This document shows positions 23,444 through 32,098 of a DNA stretch of 35,561 nt, piece by piece. A program made the position numbers and the translations under genes. Under the pieces are notes generated by a model. That model searched no databases, was not told the origin of the DNA, and was given only the letters and a program-made list of their open reading frames with translations. Positions within the stretch are counted from its first letter, which is position 1. Each line of letters begins with the position of its first letter. Source of the DNA: an uncultured Caulobacterales bacterium (GTDB lineage: Bacteria; Pseudomonadota; Alphaproteobacteria; Caulobacterales; Caulobacteraceae); the NCBI GenBank assembly GCA_903837135.1, contig CAILTK010000077.1:1-35561 (forward strand). The letters run 5' to 3'.

Positions 23444-24535
23444 ATTCACCGCCGCGCCCTGATCACCGGCCTCGCCGGCGCCGGTCTCGCCTCGCCCATC
23501 CTCGCCGCCGAACCGGACCCGTTGGGGTTTCGCCCCGATCCGGCGTTCCTGGAGAAGGCGATGGCGCTGCTGAAGACCCACGCGGCGATCGACACCCACG
23601 CCCACCCGGGTCTCGGCGGTTCCGAGGCCAAGACCGTCGCCGACATGCGCGAGGGGCTGCTCGCCGCGTCGAGCTTCGCGGCGGTGGCGGACCGGTCGGT
23701 CTTGAGGGCGACGCCGACCGGCATCGTCGTCGACCACGCCTTCGCCGCCGGCGAAGCCGCCGCCGCCTATCGCAGCCAGATCGACCGGCTGCACCACGTC
23801 GCCGCCGACCTCGGCCTGCCGATCATCCGCACGCCCGCCGATCTCGACACCTGCGCCGGCGGCAAGCCGCCCGGCATGATCGTCAGCGTCGAGGGCGGCG
23901 ACTTTCTCGAGGGCGACGCCTCGCGCCTCCGCGCCGCGCGGGACGCCGACGACGTCCGCATCATCACCGTGGTGCACTATCGGCCGAACGAACTCGCCGA
24001 CAACCAGACCTCGCCGGCGCGGTTCGGCAGGACCGCCGAGGGCGGACTGTCGCCGGCCGGCGTGGCCGTGGTCAGGGAGATGGCCCGGCTGGGCCTGGTG
24101 ATCGACGTCGCGCACGCCGCCGAGGGCGCCGTCCGCGCGGCCATGGCCGAGACCGGCGCGCCGCTGCTCTGCTCGCACACCCACGTGAAGACCCCCGCCT
24201 ACGACCACCCCCGCTTCATCACCAAGGAGACCGCCCGCGCCATCGCCGCGGCCGGGGGCGTGGTCGGATCCTGGCCGTCCGGCTTCGGCGGCGTGACCCT
24301 GAACGACTTCGTCGACCGCATCTTCGTGCTCACCGAGGTCGTCGGCCCGGACCACGCGGCGCTCGGCACCGATATGGACGCCAACTTCCGCCCGACCATG
24401 TCGAGCTACCGCCAACTGCCGCTGGTGGTGTCGGAGCTGCTGCGCCGCGGCTATGGCGAGGCGAACGTCGCCGGGCTGGTCGGCGGCAATTTCCGTCGGC
24501 TGTTCGACACGGTCTGGCGGAGCCGGCGCGCGTAG
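23444..24535 (+). CDS. Exported membrane-dipeptidase-like protein (peptidase M19), probable ATT start
   Basis: Starting at ATT 23444 gives 363 residues beginning HRRALITGLAGAGLASPILA, a Tat-like signal peptide; the enzyme would act in the periplasm. An in-frame ATG at 23297 would add 49 residues, part of them coded by a repeat, and bury the signal. M19 motifs: AIDTHAHPG (H52 and H54 where most members have HxD), IVSVEGGDF (bridging E150), VVHYRPNELADN, VIDVAHA (H224), LLCSHTH (H245), GTDMD, and the C-terminal LVGGNFRRLF typical of the family. M19 enzymes cleave dipeptides, often with a D-residue, using two zinc ions. HxH in place of HxD may alter the metal site or specificity. No operon partner is obvious; the response regulator follows after 169 bases. 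Confidence 0.85.
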   Translation: MHRRALITGLAGAGLASPILAAEPDPLGFRPDPAFLEKAMALLKTHAAIDTHAHPGLGGSEAKTVADMREGLLAASSFAAVADRSVLRATPTGIVVDHAFAAGEAAAAYRSQIDRLHHVAADLGLPIIRTPADLDTCAGGKPPGMIVSVEGGDFLEGDASRLRAARDADDVRIITVVHYRPNELADNQTSPARFGRTAEGGLSPAGVAVVREMARLGLVIDVAHAAEGAVRAAMAETGAPLLCSHTHVKTPAYDHPRFITKETARAIAAAGGVVGSWPSGFGGVTLNDFVDRIFVLTEVVGPDHAALGTDMDANFRPTMSSYRQLPLVVSELLRRGYGEANVAGLVGGNFRRLFDTVWRSRRA

Positions 24536-24704
24536 GCGCACGAGGACGGACGTAACCGGAATGTCACAGCCCGCGCCCCCGTCGACAAAACCGCTGGCGG
24601 GTCTGGAACTCCTTCCGCTCACAGCCCTTTTTGGCCTCGCCAGTCGGGATCGTTCCTGCATCATTCCTTTCGGCCTGGCTGATGCGTCGTGCTTGGGGCC
24701 GCCG

Positions 24705-25109
24705 ATGACCGATCAACGCGTACCGATCCTGGTGCTCGCCGTGGATGACGAACAGCTGATCCTGACCATCGTCGAGGAAGCCCTCCAGGAGGGCGGTTAC
24801 GCCGTCGAGACGGCCAACAGTCCGGAGACAGCGATGGCCATGCTCGACCAGAGGCACTCCGAGTACCGGGCCGTCATCACCGACGTCAACATGGGCGCCG
24901 GCAAGCCTACCGGCTGGGACCTGGCGAGACATGCGCGCGAGCTCAACCCCGACATCCCCATCGTCTACATGACCGGCGACGCCGGCGGCGAATGGACCGT
25001 GAACGGGGTGCCCAACAGTCTGTTGATCGTCAAACCCTTCGCGCCGGCGCAGGTGGTGACGGCGGTCTCCCACCTCCTCAACGCGGCCGGTCCTGCCGCG
25101 CCGGCCTGA
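24705..25109 (+). CDS. Single-domain response regulator (CheY-like receiver)
   Basis: The 134-residue protein is one receiver domain. It has the acidic pair in LAVDDEQLIL, the phospho-acceptor D60 in VITDVNMG, the Thr in VYMTGDAGG and the Lys in LIVKPFAPAQVV. There is no output domain, so it works through protein contact, for example in a phosphorelay or as a phosphate sink. ATG 24705 was chosen because the receiver starts seven residues later; the frame is open further upstream. No histidine kinase lies in the window. Such orphan receivers are frequent in Caulobacterales. Confidence 0.92.
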   Translation: MTDQRVPILVLAVDDEQLILTIVEEALQEGGYAVETANSPETAMAMLDQRHSEYRAVITDVNMGAGKPTGWDLARHARELNPDIPIVYMTGDAGGEWTVNGVPNSLLIVKPFAPAQVVTAVSHLLNAAGPAAPA

Positions 25110-25201
25110 AAGGGCCAGAGCGCGGCGGCGCGGGCGCATCGAGACCAGGACGGCGATATCGACTCGCCGGGACGCCCACAGGGCGGCGCGTGCAGGCTGC
25201 G

Positions 25202-25918
25202 CTAACGCCGGGTGACGATGCGCTCGACCACACCGTCGATGGCTTGGTGAAGACCGGCTTCCACCGTCCGCCCCGAGCACATCACCAGCACGCCCGACCA
25301 CAGTCCACCGAACGAGGCCAGGCTGATCTTGTCCGGCAGCACCTCCCCGACGACGCTCGCCACGAACAGCATGACGACGAGCATCAGGGCGGAGAACAGG
25401 CAGGTGAAGGCGATCGCGAGGAGGGGCAGCGACAAGACCGGGTAGAGGATCTCGTTCAGGAATTTGAACCGCACGAGCACCGCGATCGCCGCCGCCAGCC
25501 CAGCGCCGAGCTGCATCAGATCGACGATGGCGCGGGTGAGGGACTCGCCGAAGATGTCTTTGACCAGGAGAACGAACGCGATCGGCACATAGGCCACGGT
25601 GGCGCTCGACGCGCTGGGCCCGCGGGCTCTGTAGGCCAGATCCTGCATATGCGCGCCGAATCTGTGGGCCATGTCGAGCGGGCTCAAGCCCTTCAGGGCG
25701 GCCGCGGTGTCCTTCGCGACGTCGTGGACCCATTCCTTGGCCCCGATCAGACTGATGAGCTCCAAAAGGAACAGCAGGGCGATCGACGATATCGCCGAGA
25801 CGACGAGGGTGTTCACCCACCGGTGTGGCGCCGGTTTCTCGGCCTCCGGCGCCGCCGGCTGCGGGTGATCGGCCATCGTCGCGCTGCGCTCCCAAGGCTC
25901 ATCCGGCGCCGACGTCAT
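25202..25918 (-). CDS. Small membrane protein of unknown function
   Basis: The protein has 238 residues from ATG 25918; ATG 25876 is an alternative start and neither has a clear ribosome site. The N-terminal 30 residues are Pro/Ala/Glu-rich and likely cytoplasmic. Hydrophobic helices are at about 36-60, 106-120, 131-150 and 158-190, the last long enough for a hairpin. The C-terminal 45 residues are soluble and end in basic RIVTRR. I do not recognise the family. It is convergent with the response regulator and lies upstream of nothing on its own strand except, after 110 bases, the efflux operon end, with which it is not co-transcribed. Confidence 0.75.
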   Translation of the reverse strand: MTSAPDEPWERSATMADHPQPAAPEAEKPAPHRWVNTLVVSAISSIALLFLLELISLIGAKEWVHDVAKDTAAALKGLSPLDMAHRFGAHMQDLAYRARGPSASSATVAYVPIAFVLLVKDIFGESLTRAIVDLMQLGAGLAAAIAVLVRFKFLNEILYPVLSLPLLAIAFTCLFSALMLVVMLFVASVVGEVLPDKISLASFGGLWSGVLVMCSGRTVEAGLHQAIDGVVERIVTRR

Positions 25919-26027
25919 TGCGCCATAAGCGGCGCCCGCCCGCAACTCTCCGCGGCGACCGAGATGGAGCCCCGCCTCACGGCGCCGTCGCCGCCCGCGG
26001 GGAAGCTGGGGGACCTACGCGGGCCGT

Positions 26028-26708
26028 TCAGGCCCGGTCCACCAACCCGTCCTTGAAGCGGATGATAGTATGGGCGTAGCGGGCCATCTCGATCTCGTGG
26101 GTGACCATCAGCACGGTGATCCCGCTGGTGCGGTTGAGGTCTGTGAGCAGCTCCATGATCTCCACCGAGCGTTCGCTGTCGAGATTGCCGGTGGGCTCGT
26201 CGGCGAGCAGGACGTCGGGGTGGGTGACGATGGCCCGGGCGATGGCCACCCGCTGCTGCTGACCGCCGGAGAGTTCGGACGAGGTGTGCCCCGCCCAATC
26301 CGCGAGGCCCACCTTGTCGAGCGCCGCCATGCCGAGCTTGCGCCGCGTGTTCCGATCCTCGCCGCGGTAGAGCAGCGGCAGCTCCACGTTCTCGAGCGCC
26401 GTGGTCCGCGCGAGCAGGTTGAAGCCCTGGAACACGAAGCCGAGATAGCGCCGGCGGATCAGCGAGCGCTGGTCGCGGTCGAGGTTCTCCACATGCACGC
26501 CCTTGAACAGGAACTCGCCGGAGGTCGGCACGTCGAGGCAGCCCAGGATGTTCATGGTGGTGGACTTGCCCGAGCCCGACGGGCCCATCACGGCGACGAA
26601 ATCGCCCCTGGCCACGTCGAGGTCGACGCCCCTCAGCGCCTGGAACGCCGCCGCCCCTTCGCCGAAGCGCTTGGTGACGTGGCGCAGGGAGATGATCGTC
26701 TCCGCCAC
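26028..26708 (-). CDS. ABC transporter ATPase, MacB/LolD type
   Basis: The 226-residue ATPase has Walker A GPSGSGKST (42-50), Q-loop Q94, signature LSGGQ (146-150), Walker B LLADEP (167-172) and the switch His H204. NILGCLDVPTSGEF and TLF-like spacing are typical of the MacB/LolD/FtsE group that powers mechanotransmission, not substrate passage through the inner membrane. It is the last gene of a four-gene operon; one base separates its start from the adaptor stop. Confidence 0.95.
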   Translation of the reverse strand: MAETIISLRHVTKRFGEGAAAFQALRGVDLDVARGDFVAVMGPSGSGKSTTMNILGCLDVPTSGEFLFKGVHVENLDRDQRSLIRRRYLGFVFQGFNLLARTTALENVELPLLYRGEDRNTRRKLGMAALDKVGLADWAGHTSSELSGGQQQRVAIARAIVTHPDVLLADEPTGNLDSERSVEIMELLTDLNRTSGITVLMVTHEIEMARYAHTIIRFKDGLVDRA

Positions 26709-26709
26709 C

Positions 26710-28002
26710 TTATTTGGCGCCCTTGGCCAGTTGTCCGGTGATCACCTTCAGGCCGGGCCGGATGTCGGGCCCGGACACCACCGTCTTGCTGCCGTTGGTG
26801 TCGCCGATGACCACGGGAACGGGCTTGGGCTTGCCGTCGGCGCCGACCAGGTAAAGCTGCTGGCGCGCGCCCTTCCCCACCGCCGCCGTCTTGGGCTTGG
26901 CCTGCTGGAACCCCGGCGGACCGCCCAGGACCACGCCGCCGGCCGGCTTGACCGCCGGTACGAAGCGCAGCGCCGCGTTGGGCGCCAGGAGGACATCGTG
27001 CTGCTGCTGAGTGATGATCGAGGCGGTGGCGGTCATGCCGGGCTTGAGCAACAGGTCCGAATTGGCCACCGACAGCACCGCCGTGTAGGCGACCACCGTG
27101 GTGGTGGCGACGGCGGTCGTGCCGGCGCTGTTGATGCTGGGCGTGGCGTTGGCGCCGAGATCCACGCGCGTGACCGTGGCGGGAAACACCCGGCCGGGAT
27201 AGGCGTCGACGGTGAAGGTGGCGGCCGCCCCGGCGTGCAGTTCGCCCACGTCCGCCTCGTCGACCTTGACCTCCAGCTTCATGTTGGAGAGGTCCTCGGC
27301 GATGGTGAACAGGGTCGCCACGTTGAACGAGGCGGCGACGGTCTGGCCGGGCTCGACCTGGCGCGACAGCACCACGCCGTTGACCGGGGCGTAGATGGTC
27401 CCCTTGGACAGGTTGGTCCGGTTGGTGGAGACCTGGGCGCGGGCCTGCGCCACCTGGGCCCTGGCCTGGGCGACGTTGGCGATGGCCCGCGCGCGGTCGG
27501 CGCGGGCGGTGCTGAGCTCGGTCTGCGACGGCACCTTGCCGCCGGACAGCTTGAACACCTGCTCCTCGCGGGCGAGGTTAGCGGTGGTCTGCTCGACGGT
27601 CGCCTGCGCCTGCTCGACCGCCGCCTGCGCCGCCAGCAGCGAGGCCTCGCTCTGCACCAGGGCGTCCTTGAGCCGCGACAGGTCGAGCCGGGCCAGGGGC
27701 TGGCCCTTCGTCACCCGGTCGTTGTTCTGCACATACACCGTCTCGACCAGGCCGGACTCCTCGGAGCCGACGTTGACCTGCTTGGTCGGGGCGAGATTGC
27801 CGGTGGCCGAGATGGCCACGGTCAGATCGGCCTTCTCCAGCGGCTCGGTGGCGTAGTGGGTCGGCTCCGGCCCGCGGAAGCAGCGCGACAGCAGAACCAG
27901 CATCACCACGACGCCGAGGCCGATCCAGATCCAGCGCTGATAGCGCCGCCAGAGCGGCGGCCGCTTGCGGCCGAGGAAGGTGTCGATGTCGGTGTCGGTC
28001 AT
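26710..28002 (-). CDS. Periplasmic adaptor (HlyD/MacA family)
   Basis: The protein has 430 residues. A short cytoplasmic tail is followed by one TM (about 24-39). The lipoyl/barrel-sandwich half motif ATGNLAPTKQVNVGSEESG lies near residues 70-90. A long Ala/Gln-rich coiled-coil hairpin (about 115-210, with repeated AQARAQVAQARAQV) follows, then IYAPVNGVVLSRQVEPGQTV, which closes the sandwich, and a beta-barrel. The C-terminus has an extra region (about 340-430, Gly/Pro/Lys-rich, then a membrane-proximal domain). It links the MacB-like permease to the outer-membrane factor. Its start overlaps the OMF stop in an ATGA arrangement. Confidence 0.95.
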   Translation of the reverse strand: MTDTDIDTFLGRKRPPLWRRYQRWIWIGLGVVVMLVLLSRCFRGPEPTHYATEPLEKADLTVAISATGNLAPTKQVNVGSEESGLVETVYVQNNDRVTKGQPLARLDLSRLKDALVQSEASLLAAQAAVEQAQATVEQTTANLAREEQVFKLSGGKVPSQTELSTARADRARAIANVAQARAQVAQARAQVSTNRTNLSKGTIYAPVNGVVLSRQVEPGQTVAASFNVATLFTIAEDLSNMKLEVKVDEADVGELHAGAAATFTVDAYPGRVFPATVTRVDLGANATPSINSAGTTAVATTTVVAYTAVLSVANSDLLLKPGMTATASIITQQQHDVLLAPNAALRFVPAVKPAGGVVLGGPPGFQQAKPKTAAVGKGARQQLYLVGADGKPKPVPVVIGDTNGSKTVVSGPDIRPGLKVITGQLAKGAK

Positions 28003-29483
28003 GGCTTGGGCCCGGTTCCGGGAAGGGCCGCAGGCTCCCAGCCGCCGCCCAGCGCCAGATAGAGCTGGACCATGGCCAGCGACTGGTCGGCCTGAACGGC
28101 GACGAGGGCGTCGCGGGCGGAGAGCAGCGATTGCTCGCTCTGCAGCAGGGTGAGGAAGTCGGTCAGGCCCGAGCCGTACTGGTTGCGGGCGTAGAGGGCG
28201 GCGGTGTTGGCGGCGTCGCGGGCGATCACCAGCTCGGCCTGCCGCCGGCGCGCCGCATCCAAGGAGTCGGCCGCGTTCTCCACGTCCTCGAGGCCCGTCA
28301 GCACGGTCTGCTTGTAGGTGGCGAACGCGAGGTCGGCGCCGGCCCGGGCGGAGCGGACCTGCGCATGCAGCGCCCCGCCGTCGAACAGGGTCTGGGTCAG
28401 GCCGGCGAACAACTGGCTGGTCACCTGCCGTCCGAGGCCGCCCACCCCGCCGGCCGCGGTATTGAGACTGCCGGTGATCGACAGGGCCGGATAGAGCGCC
28501 GCCTTGGCCACGCCGATCCGGGCGGTGGCGGCCGCCAGCTGGCGTTCGGCGCTGCGCACGTCGGGGCGGTTGCGCAGGGTGTCGGCGGGAATGCCGAGGG
28601 CGACGCCGTTCGGGTCGGCGGGGATCGGCCGCGGCCCGGCGAGCTCCGCGTTCAGGGCGCCGGGGGGCCGGCCGGTGAGCACGGCCAGCCGGTTGACCGC
28701 GCTGGACAGGCTGGTCTCGATCGTCGGGATCGACGCGGCGGTCTGCGCCCGCTGCACCCGCGCCTGCTCCTCGTCGAGGGCGGAGACCAGGCCGGCCTGC
28801 ACCCGCCAGCCGGCGATCTGCAGGTTGTCGTCCTGGGTCTTCAGCGTGTCGCGGGCGATGGCCAGCCTGGCCTGGGCCAGGCGGGCGTCGATGTAGTTGG
28901 TGGCGACCTCGCCGGCGATGGAGGTGCGGATCGCCTCGAGGTCGAAACGCGAGGAGTCCTCCGCCGCTCGCGCCGCCTCCACCGATCGGCGCAGCCCCCC
29001 GAAGAGGTCCGCCTGCCAGGAGGCGTCGAGACCGAGGCTGAGCTGGCTGGTCGACGAATTTCCGCCGGTGGAGATCACGCCGCCGCCGGTGGCCGGGTCG
29101 CCGCTGCCGATGACGAGGCCGGTGGACGGGGCGCGGGTGACGGTGCGGGTGTCGCCGAGCGATCCGGTCAGGGCCGGCAGGCGGGCCGCCTGGGCCTGAA
29201 CCCGCGCCTCGCGCGCCTGCACCAGCCGCGCCGCGGACTGCGCGATCTGCAGGTTGGAGGCGGTGGCGCGGGCGACGAGGTCGGTCAGGATCGGATCGTC
29301 GAACCTTGTCCACCAGGCGGACAGGTCCGTCGGGGCGGCTGCGGGCGCCGGAGCGGGCGCCGCGTAGCCCGCGTCCGCGCCGAGCGCCGTGGGCGTGGGC
29401 GGGCGATAGTTCGGCCCCACGGTGCAGCCGGACGCGAGCGCCGCCGCCAATCCCGCGCCCAGCAGGACGCCTGACCTACTCAT
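27999..29483 (-). CDS. Outer-membrane factor lipoprotein (NodT/TolC-like)
   Basis: The protein has 494 residues from ATG 29483. The lipobox LASGC gives an acylated Cys at residue 20, followed by TVGPNYRPP, the standard NodT-family start. Two repeated coiled-coil halves contain SLGLDASWQADLFGGLRRSV and NRPDVRSAERQLAAATARIG, characteristic of the OEP family. It forms the trimeric outer-membrane duct of the efflux system. It overlaps the permease gene by 8 bases upstream and the adaptor gene by 4 bases downstream. Confidence 0.95.
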   Translation of the reverse strand: MSRSGVLLGAGLAAALASGCTVGPNYRPPTPTALGADAGYAAPAPAPAAAPTDLSAWWTRFDDPILTDLVARATASNLQIAQSAARLVQAREARVQAQAARLPALTGSLGDTRTVTRAPSTGLVIGSGDPATGGGVISTGGNSSTSQLSLGLDASWQADLFGGLRRSVEAARAAEDSSRFDLEAIRTSIAGEVATNYIDARLAQARLAIARDTLKTQDDNLQIAGWRVQAGLVSALDEEQARVQRAQTAASIPTIETSLSSAVNRLAVLTGRPPGALNAELAGPRPIPADPNGVALGIPADTLRNRPDVRSAERQLAAATARIGVAKAALYPALSITGSLNTAAGGVGGLGRQVTSQLFAGLTQTLFDGGALHAQVRSARAGADLAFATYKQTVLTGLEDVENAADSLDAARRRQAELVIARDAANTAALYARNQYGSGLTDFLTLLQSEQSLLSARDALVAVQADQSLAMVQLYLALGGGWEPAALPGTGPKP

Positions 29484-30681
29484 GCCGAAGAGCCTCGATG
29501 GGATTGAGCGCCGCGGCGCGCTGGGCCGGCACATAGCCGAACACGACCCCGAGGACGGAGGCGAAGCCGAGACTTCCCACCACCACCAGGGGGTCCATGG
29601 CGAAGTCCACCTTCATCAGCTGGGTCAGGAAGAAGGACAGCACGAAGGCCAGGGCGATGCCGATCGCCCCCCCCATCGAGCACAGCACCACCGCCTCGGT
29701 CAGGAACTGCAGCCTCACCTCCCCGGCCAGGGCGCCGATGGCCAGGCGGATGCCGATCTCCCGCGTGCGCTCGGTGACCGAGACCAGCATGATGTTGACG
29801 ATGCCGATCCCCCCTACCACCAGCGAAATGGAGGCGATCGCCGCCACCAGGCTGGTCATCACGCCGATGGTCGAGGAGACCGTGTCGGTGATCTGCTTCA
29901 CGTCGATCAGGCGGATATCGCTGTCCTGGTCGGGCCCGAGATGGCGGCGCTCGCGCAGCAGCCGCTCCACGTCGGCCCCCACCGTGGCGTTGTCGTAGGC
30001 GGGGTCGACCCCGATCACGATCAGGTAGATGTTCTGGTTGCCGATCAGCTGGCGCTGGGCCGCGCGCAGGGGCATCAGCACCACATCGTCCTGGTCGTTT
30101 CCGCCGCCGCCCTGCCCCCGTTCCTTCAAAACGCCGATCACCGAGCAGGAGATCGAATTCAGCCGCAGCTGCTGGCCCACGGGATCCTCGGTGGCGAACA
30201 GGTTCTTGCGCACGGTGGCGCCGACGATGCAGACCGCGTTACCGGCCGACTCCTCGCCGTCGGTGAAGCGCCGGCCGCTGGTCAGGGCCAGATTCTGCAC
30301 GTCCATGCCGGCGTCGCTCGTGCCGCTGACCGTGGTGGTCCACTTGACCCCGTTGTGCACGGCGGAGACCGAAGCCTGGGCCTGGCCGGAGATGGCCTTG
30401 ACCCCGCCGACCTGCTCGCGGATCGCGTCCACGTCGGCGATCAGGAAGGGTCGCACGGGCGCGCTGCCGGCGGCGCGGCCCTGCTGGTTCGGAATGACCA
30501 TGAGGGTGTTGGCGCCCAGGGCGCTGATCTGGTTGCGCACAGAGGCGGTGACGCCGTTGCCGACGGTGACCATGGTGATGACCGCGGCGACGCCGATGAC
30601 GATGCCGAGCACGGTCAGGAACGAGCGCAGCAGATGGCGGCGGATCTCGCGAAACGCCAGAAGCAGGGAGGCGCCCAGCAT
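29476..30681 (-). CDS. ABC transporter permease, MacB type (separate from its ATPase)
   Basis: The protein has 401 residues from ATG 30681; a TTG at 30711 would add ten residues. The N-terminus LAFREIRRHLLRSFLTVLGIVIGVAAVITM is the MacB/FtsX first TM. A large periplasmic domain (about 45-270; MacB-PCD) follows. Three C-terminal TM helices include the family stretch SISLVVGGIGIVNIMLVSVTERTREIGIRLAIGA, and the end is AAALNPIEALRHE. The enzyme drives drug or peptide export by conformational coupling. In this operon the ATPase is a separate gene, unlike E. coli MacB. It is the first gene of the operon; its promoter should lie in 30682-30815. Confidence 0.95.
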   Translation of the reverse strand: MLGASLLLAFREIRRHLLRSFLTVLGIVIGVAAVITMVTVGNGVTASVRNQISALGANTLMVIPNQQGRAAGSAPVRPFLIADVDAIREQVGGVKAISGQAQASVSAVHNGVKWTTTVSGTSDAGMDVQNLALTSGRRFTDGEESAGNAVCIVGATVRKNLFATEDPVGQQLRLNSISCSVIGVLKERGQGGGGNDQDDVVLMPLRAAQRQLIGNQNIYLIVIGVDPAYDNATVGADVERLLRERRHLGPDQDSDIRLIDVKQITDTVSSTIGVMTSLVAAIASISLVVGGIGIVNIMLVSVTERTREIGIRLAIGALAGEVRLQFLTEAVVLCSMGGAIGIALAFVLSFFLTQLMKVDFAMDPLVVVGSLGFASVLGVVFGYVPAQRAAALNPIEALRHE

Positions 30682-30815
30682 CAGCGCGGGGCGCCGGCCG
30701 GAAATGCGCAATTGGATTTCAAGATTGTTTCAACCAACGAACACCCCGGACATCTAGCTGGACCGTGGCGGCGGCCGGCGCAAGTTACGCTTTGGTTAAA
30801 CCGCACCAAACCGGG

Positions 30816-32033
30816 TCATGGCGACAGCGGCGCCCCTGCCCCGGACCGCCTCGGCGCGCGGCGCGCGGGCGCGGTGGCGAGGAGCACCAACGGAACCGCG
30901 AGGGCGTAAAGGACCACCACCGAGAGCCAGATGGCGCCCGGCCAGGCCTTTTGGCCGAGAAGATAGAGGGTCGAAAAGACAAGCGGCGCGACGATGGACG
31001 CCAGGCTCACCGCCGACGCCAGCACGCCTTGAAGCTGGCCCTGGCGGTCCGGATCGACCTGCCGCGTGGCCAGGGCCTGGAAGGCGGGCGAGCCGATCCC
31101 GGCCAGCCCGAAGATCGGCATGATGGCGAACACGATCCAGCCCTGGCGCGCGAACGCCAGGGCGACGAGCGAGACACAGGCGCAGGCGATCCCGAGGATC
31201 ACGGCCCAACGCTCGCCGAGCCATCGGCTCGCCGGTCCGGGCAGGAACGCCTGCACCAGGGCCTGGCAGACGCCGAAGGCGCCGAGCGAAAGGCCGATCC
31301 AGAGGCCGTTCCAGCGAAAGGTGTCGAAGCCCCACAGGGCCCAGCAGACACCGTAGGCCTCCCCGGTGGCGCTCAGGATGAAGTACACCAGGACGATCGG
31401 CGCGAGCCCTTTCATCGAGAAGGCCCAAGACAGCGAACGAAGCGGGTTGAGCCTCGCGACGTCGATCTTCGCCGGGCGGGTTGTGCGCGACTCCGGCAGG
31501 ACGAACAGAGCCACCAGCAGATTGCAGCCGTTGAGCCCGGCGGCGGCGATGAACGGCAGACGCAGCCATTCGTCGCCGAGCATTCCGCCGAGCACGGGTC
31601 CGATGATGAAGCCGGCCCCGAACATGGCGCTGAACAGGCCGAAGCGGCGGGCGCGGGTCTCCTCGGGCGATATGTCGGTGATGTAGGCGCTCGCCACCGA
31701 GACGTTGGCGCTGGTCAGGCCGGCGATGGCCCGGCCGAGGAACAGCATCCAGAGAAGCGGCGCGAACGCCATCAGGAGGTAGTTGATCGACGCCCCCGCC
31801 AGGGAGATGAGCAGGACGGGGCGCCGGCCGAGATTGTCGCTCAGGACGCCGAGCAGGGGGGCGAAGAAGAACTGCATGATGGCGTAGAGCGCGATCATGA
31901 TCCCGATGTAGGGCGCGACGTTTTGGGTGTGCGCCACCGCTTCGAGCAGCCGCGGAAGAATAGGGAAGATCAAGCCGATGCCGACGGCGTCGAGGCAGAT
32001 GGTGATGTAGATGACGACGAGGGGCTTGCTCAT
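30816..32033 (-). CDS. MFS drug exporter, DHA1/TetA-like
   Basis: A 405-residue, twelve-TM MFS protein. The N-terminus LVVIYITICLDAVGIGLIFPILPRLL and motif A GVLSDNLGRRPVLL (about 62-75) match the TetA/DHA1 proton antiporters. GAGFIIGPVLGGMLGD is the export-type motif C. It probably extrudes a drug; tetracycline as substrate is only suggested by resemblance. It follows the oxidoreductase gene on the same strand after 65 bases and may share its TetR-controlled promoter. Confidence 0.88.
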   Translation of the reverse strand: MSKPLVVIYITICLDAVGIGLIFPILPRLLEAVAHTQNVAPYIGIMIALYAIMQFFFAPLLGVLSDNLGRRPVLLISLAGASINYLLMAFAPLLWMLFLGRAIAGLTSANVSVASAYITDISPEETRARRFGLFSAMFGAGFIIGPVLGGMLGDEWLRLPFIAAAGLNGCNLLVALFVLPESRTTRPAKIDVARLNPLRSLSWAFSMKGLAPIVLVYFILSATGEAYGVCWALWGFDTFRWNGLWIGLSLGAFGVCQALVQAFLPGPASRWLGERWAVILGIACACVSLVALAFARQGWIVFAIMPIFGLAGIGSPAFQALATRQVDPDRQGQLQGVLASAVSLASIVAPLVFSTLYLLGQKAWPGAIWLSVVVLYALAVPLVLLATAPARRAPRRSGAGAPLSP

Positions 32034-32098
32034 GGAACGCTTTCTCAGGCGACGAACGGCGACAGCGGTGCGGGCGCGCCCGATCTCAGCCCCCGACC

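Noticed and set aside
26710-29313. An 867-codon frame that seems to fuse the adaptor to an upstream protein
   Set aside because: The upstream part is a shifted phase of the outer-membrane factor gene; the adaptor has its own ATG at 28002 in an ATGA overlap.
30791-30810. TTTGGT..ACCAAA inverted repeat upstream of the efflux operon
   Set aside because: Arms of six bases with an 8-base spacer are not strong, no second copy was found, and no linked promoter could be read. It may be a weak operator but is not supported.
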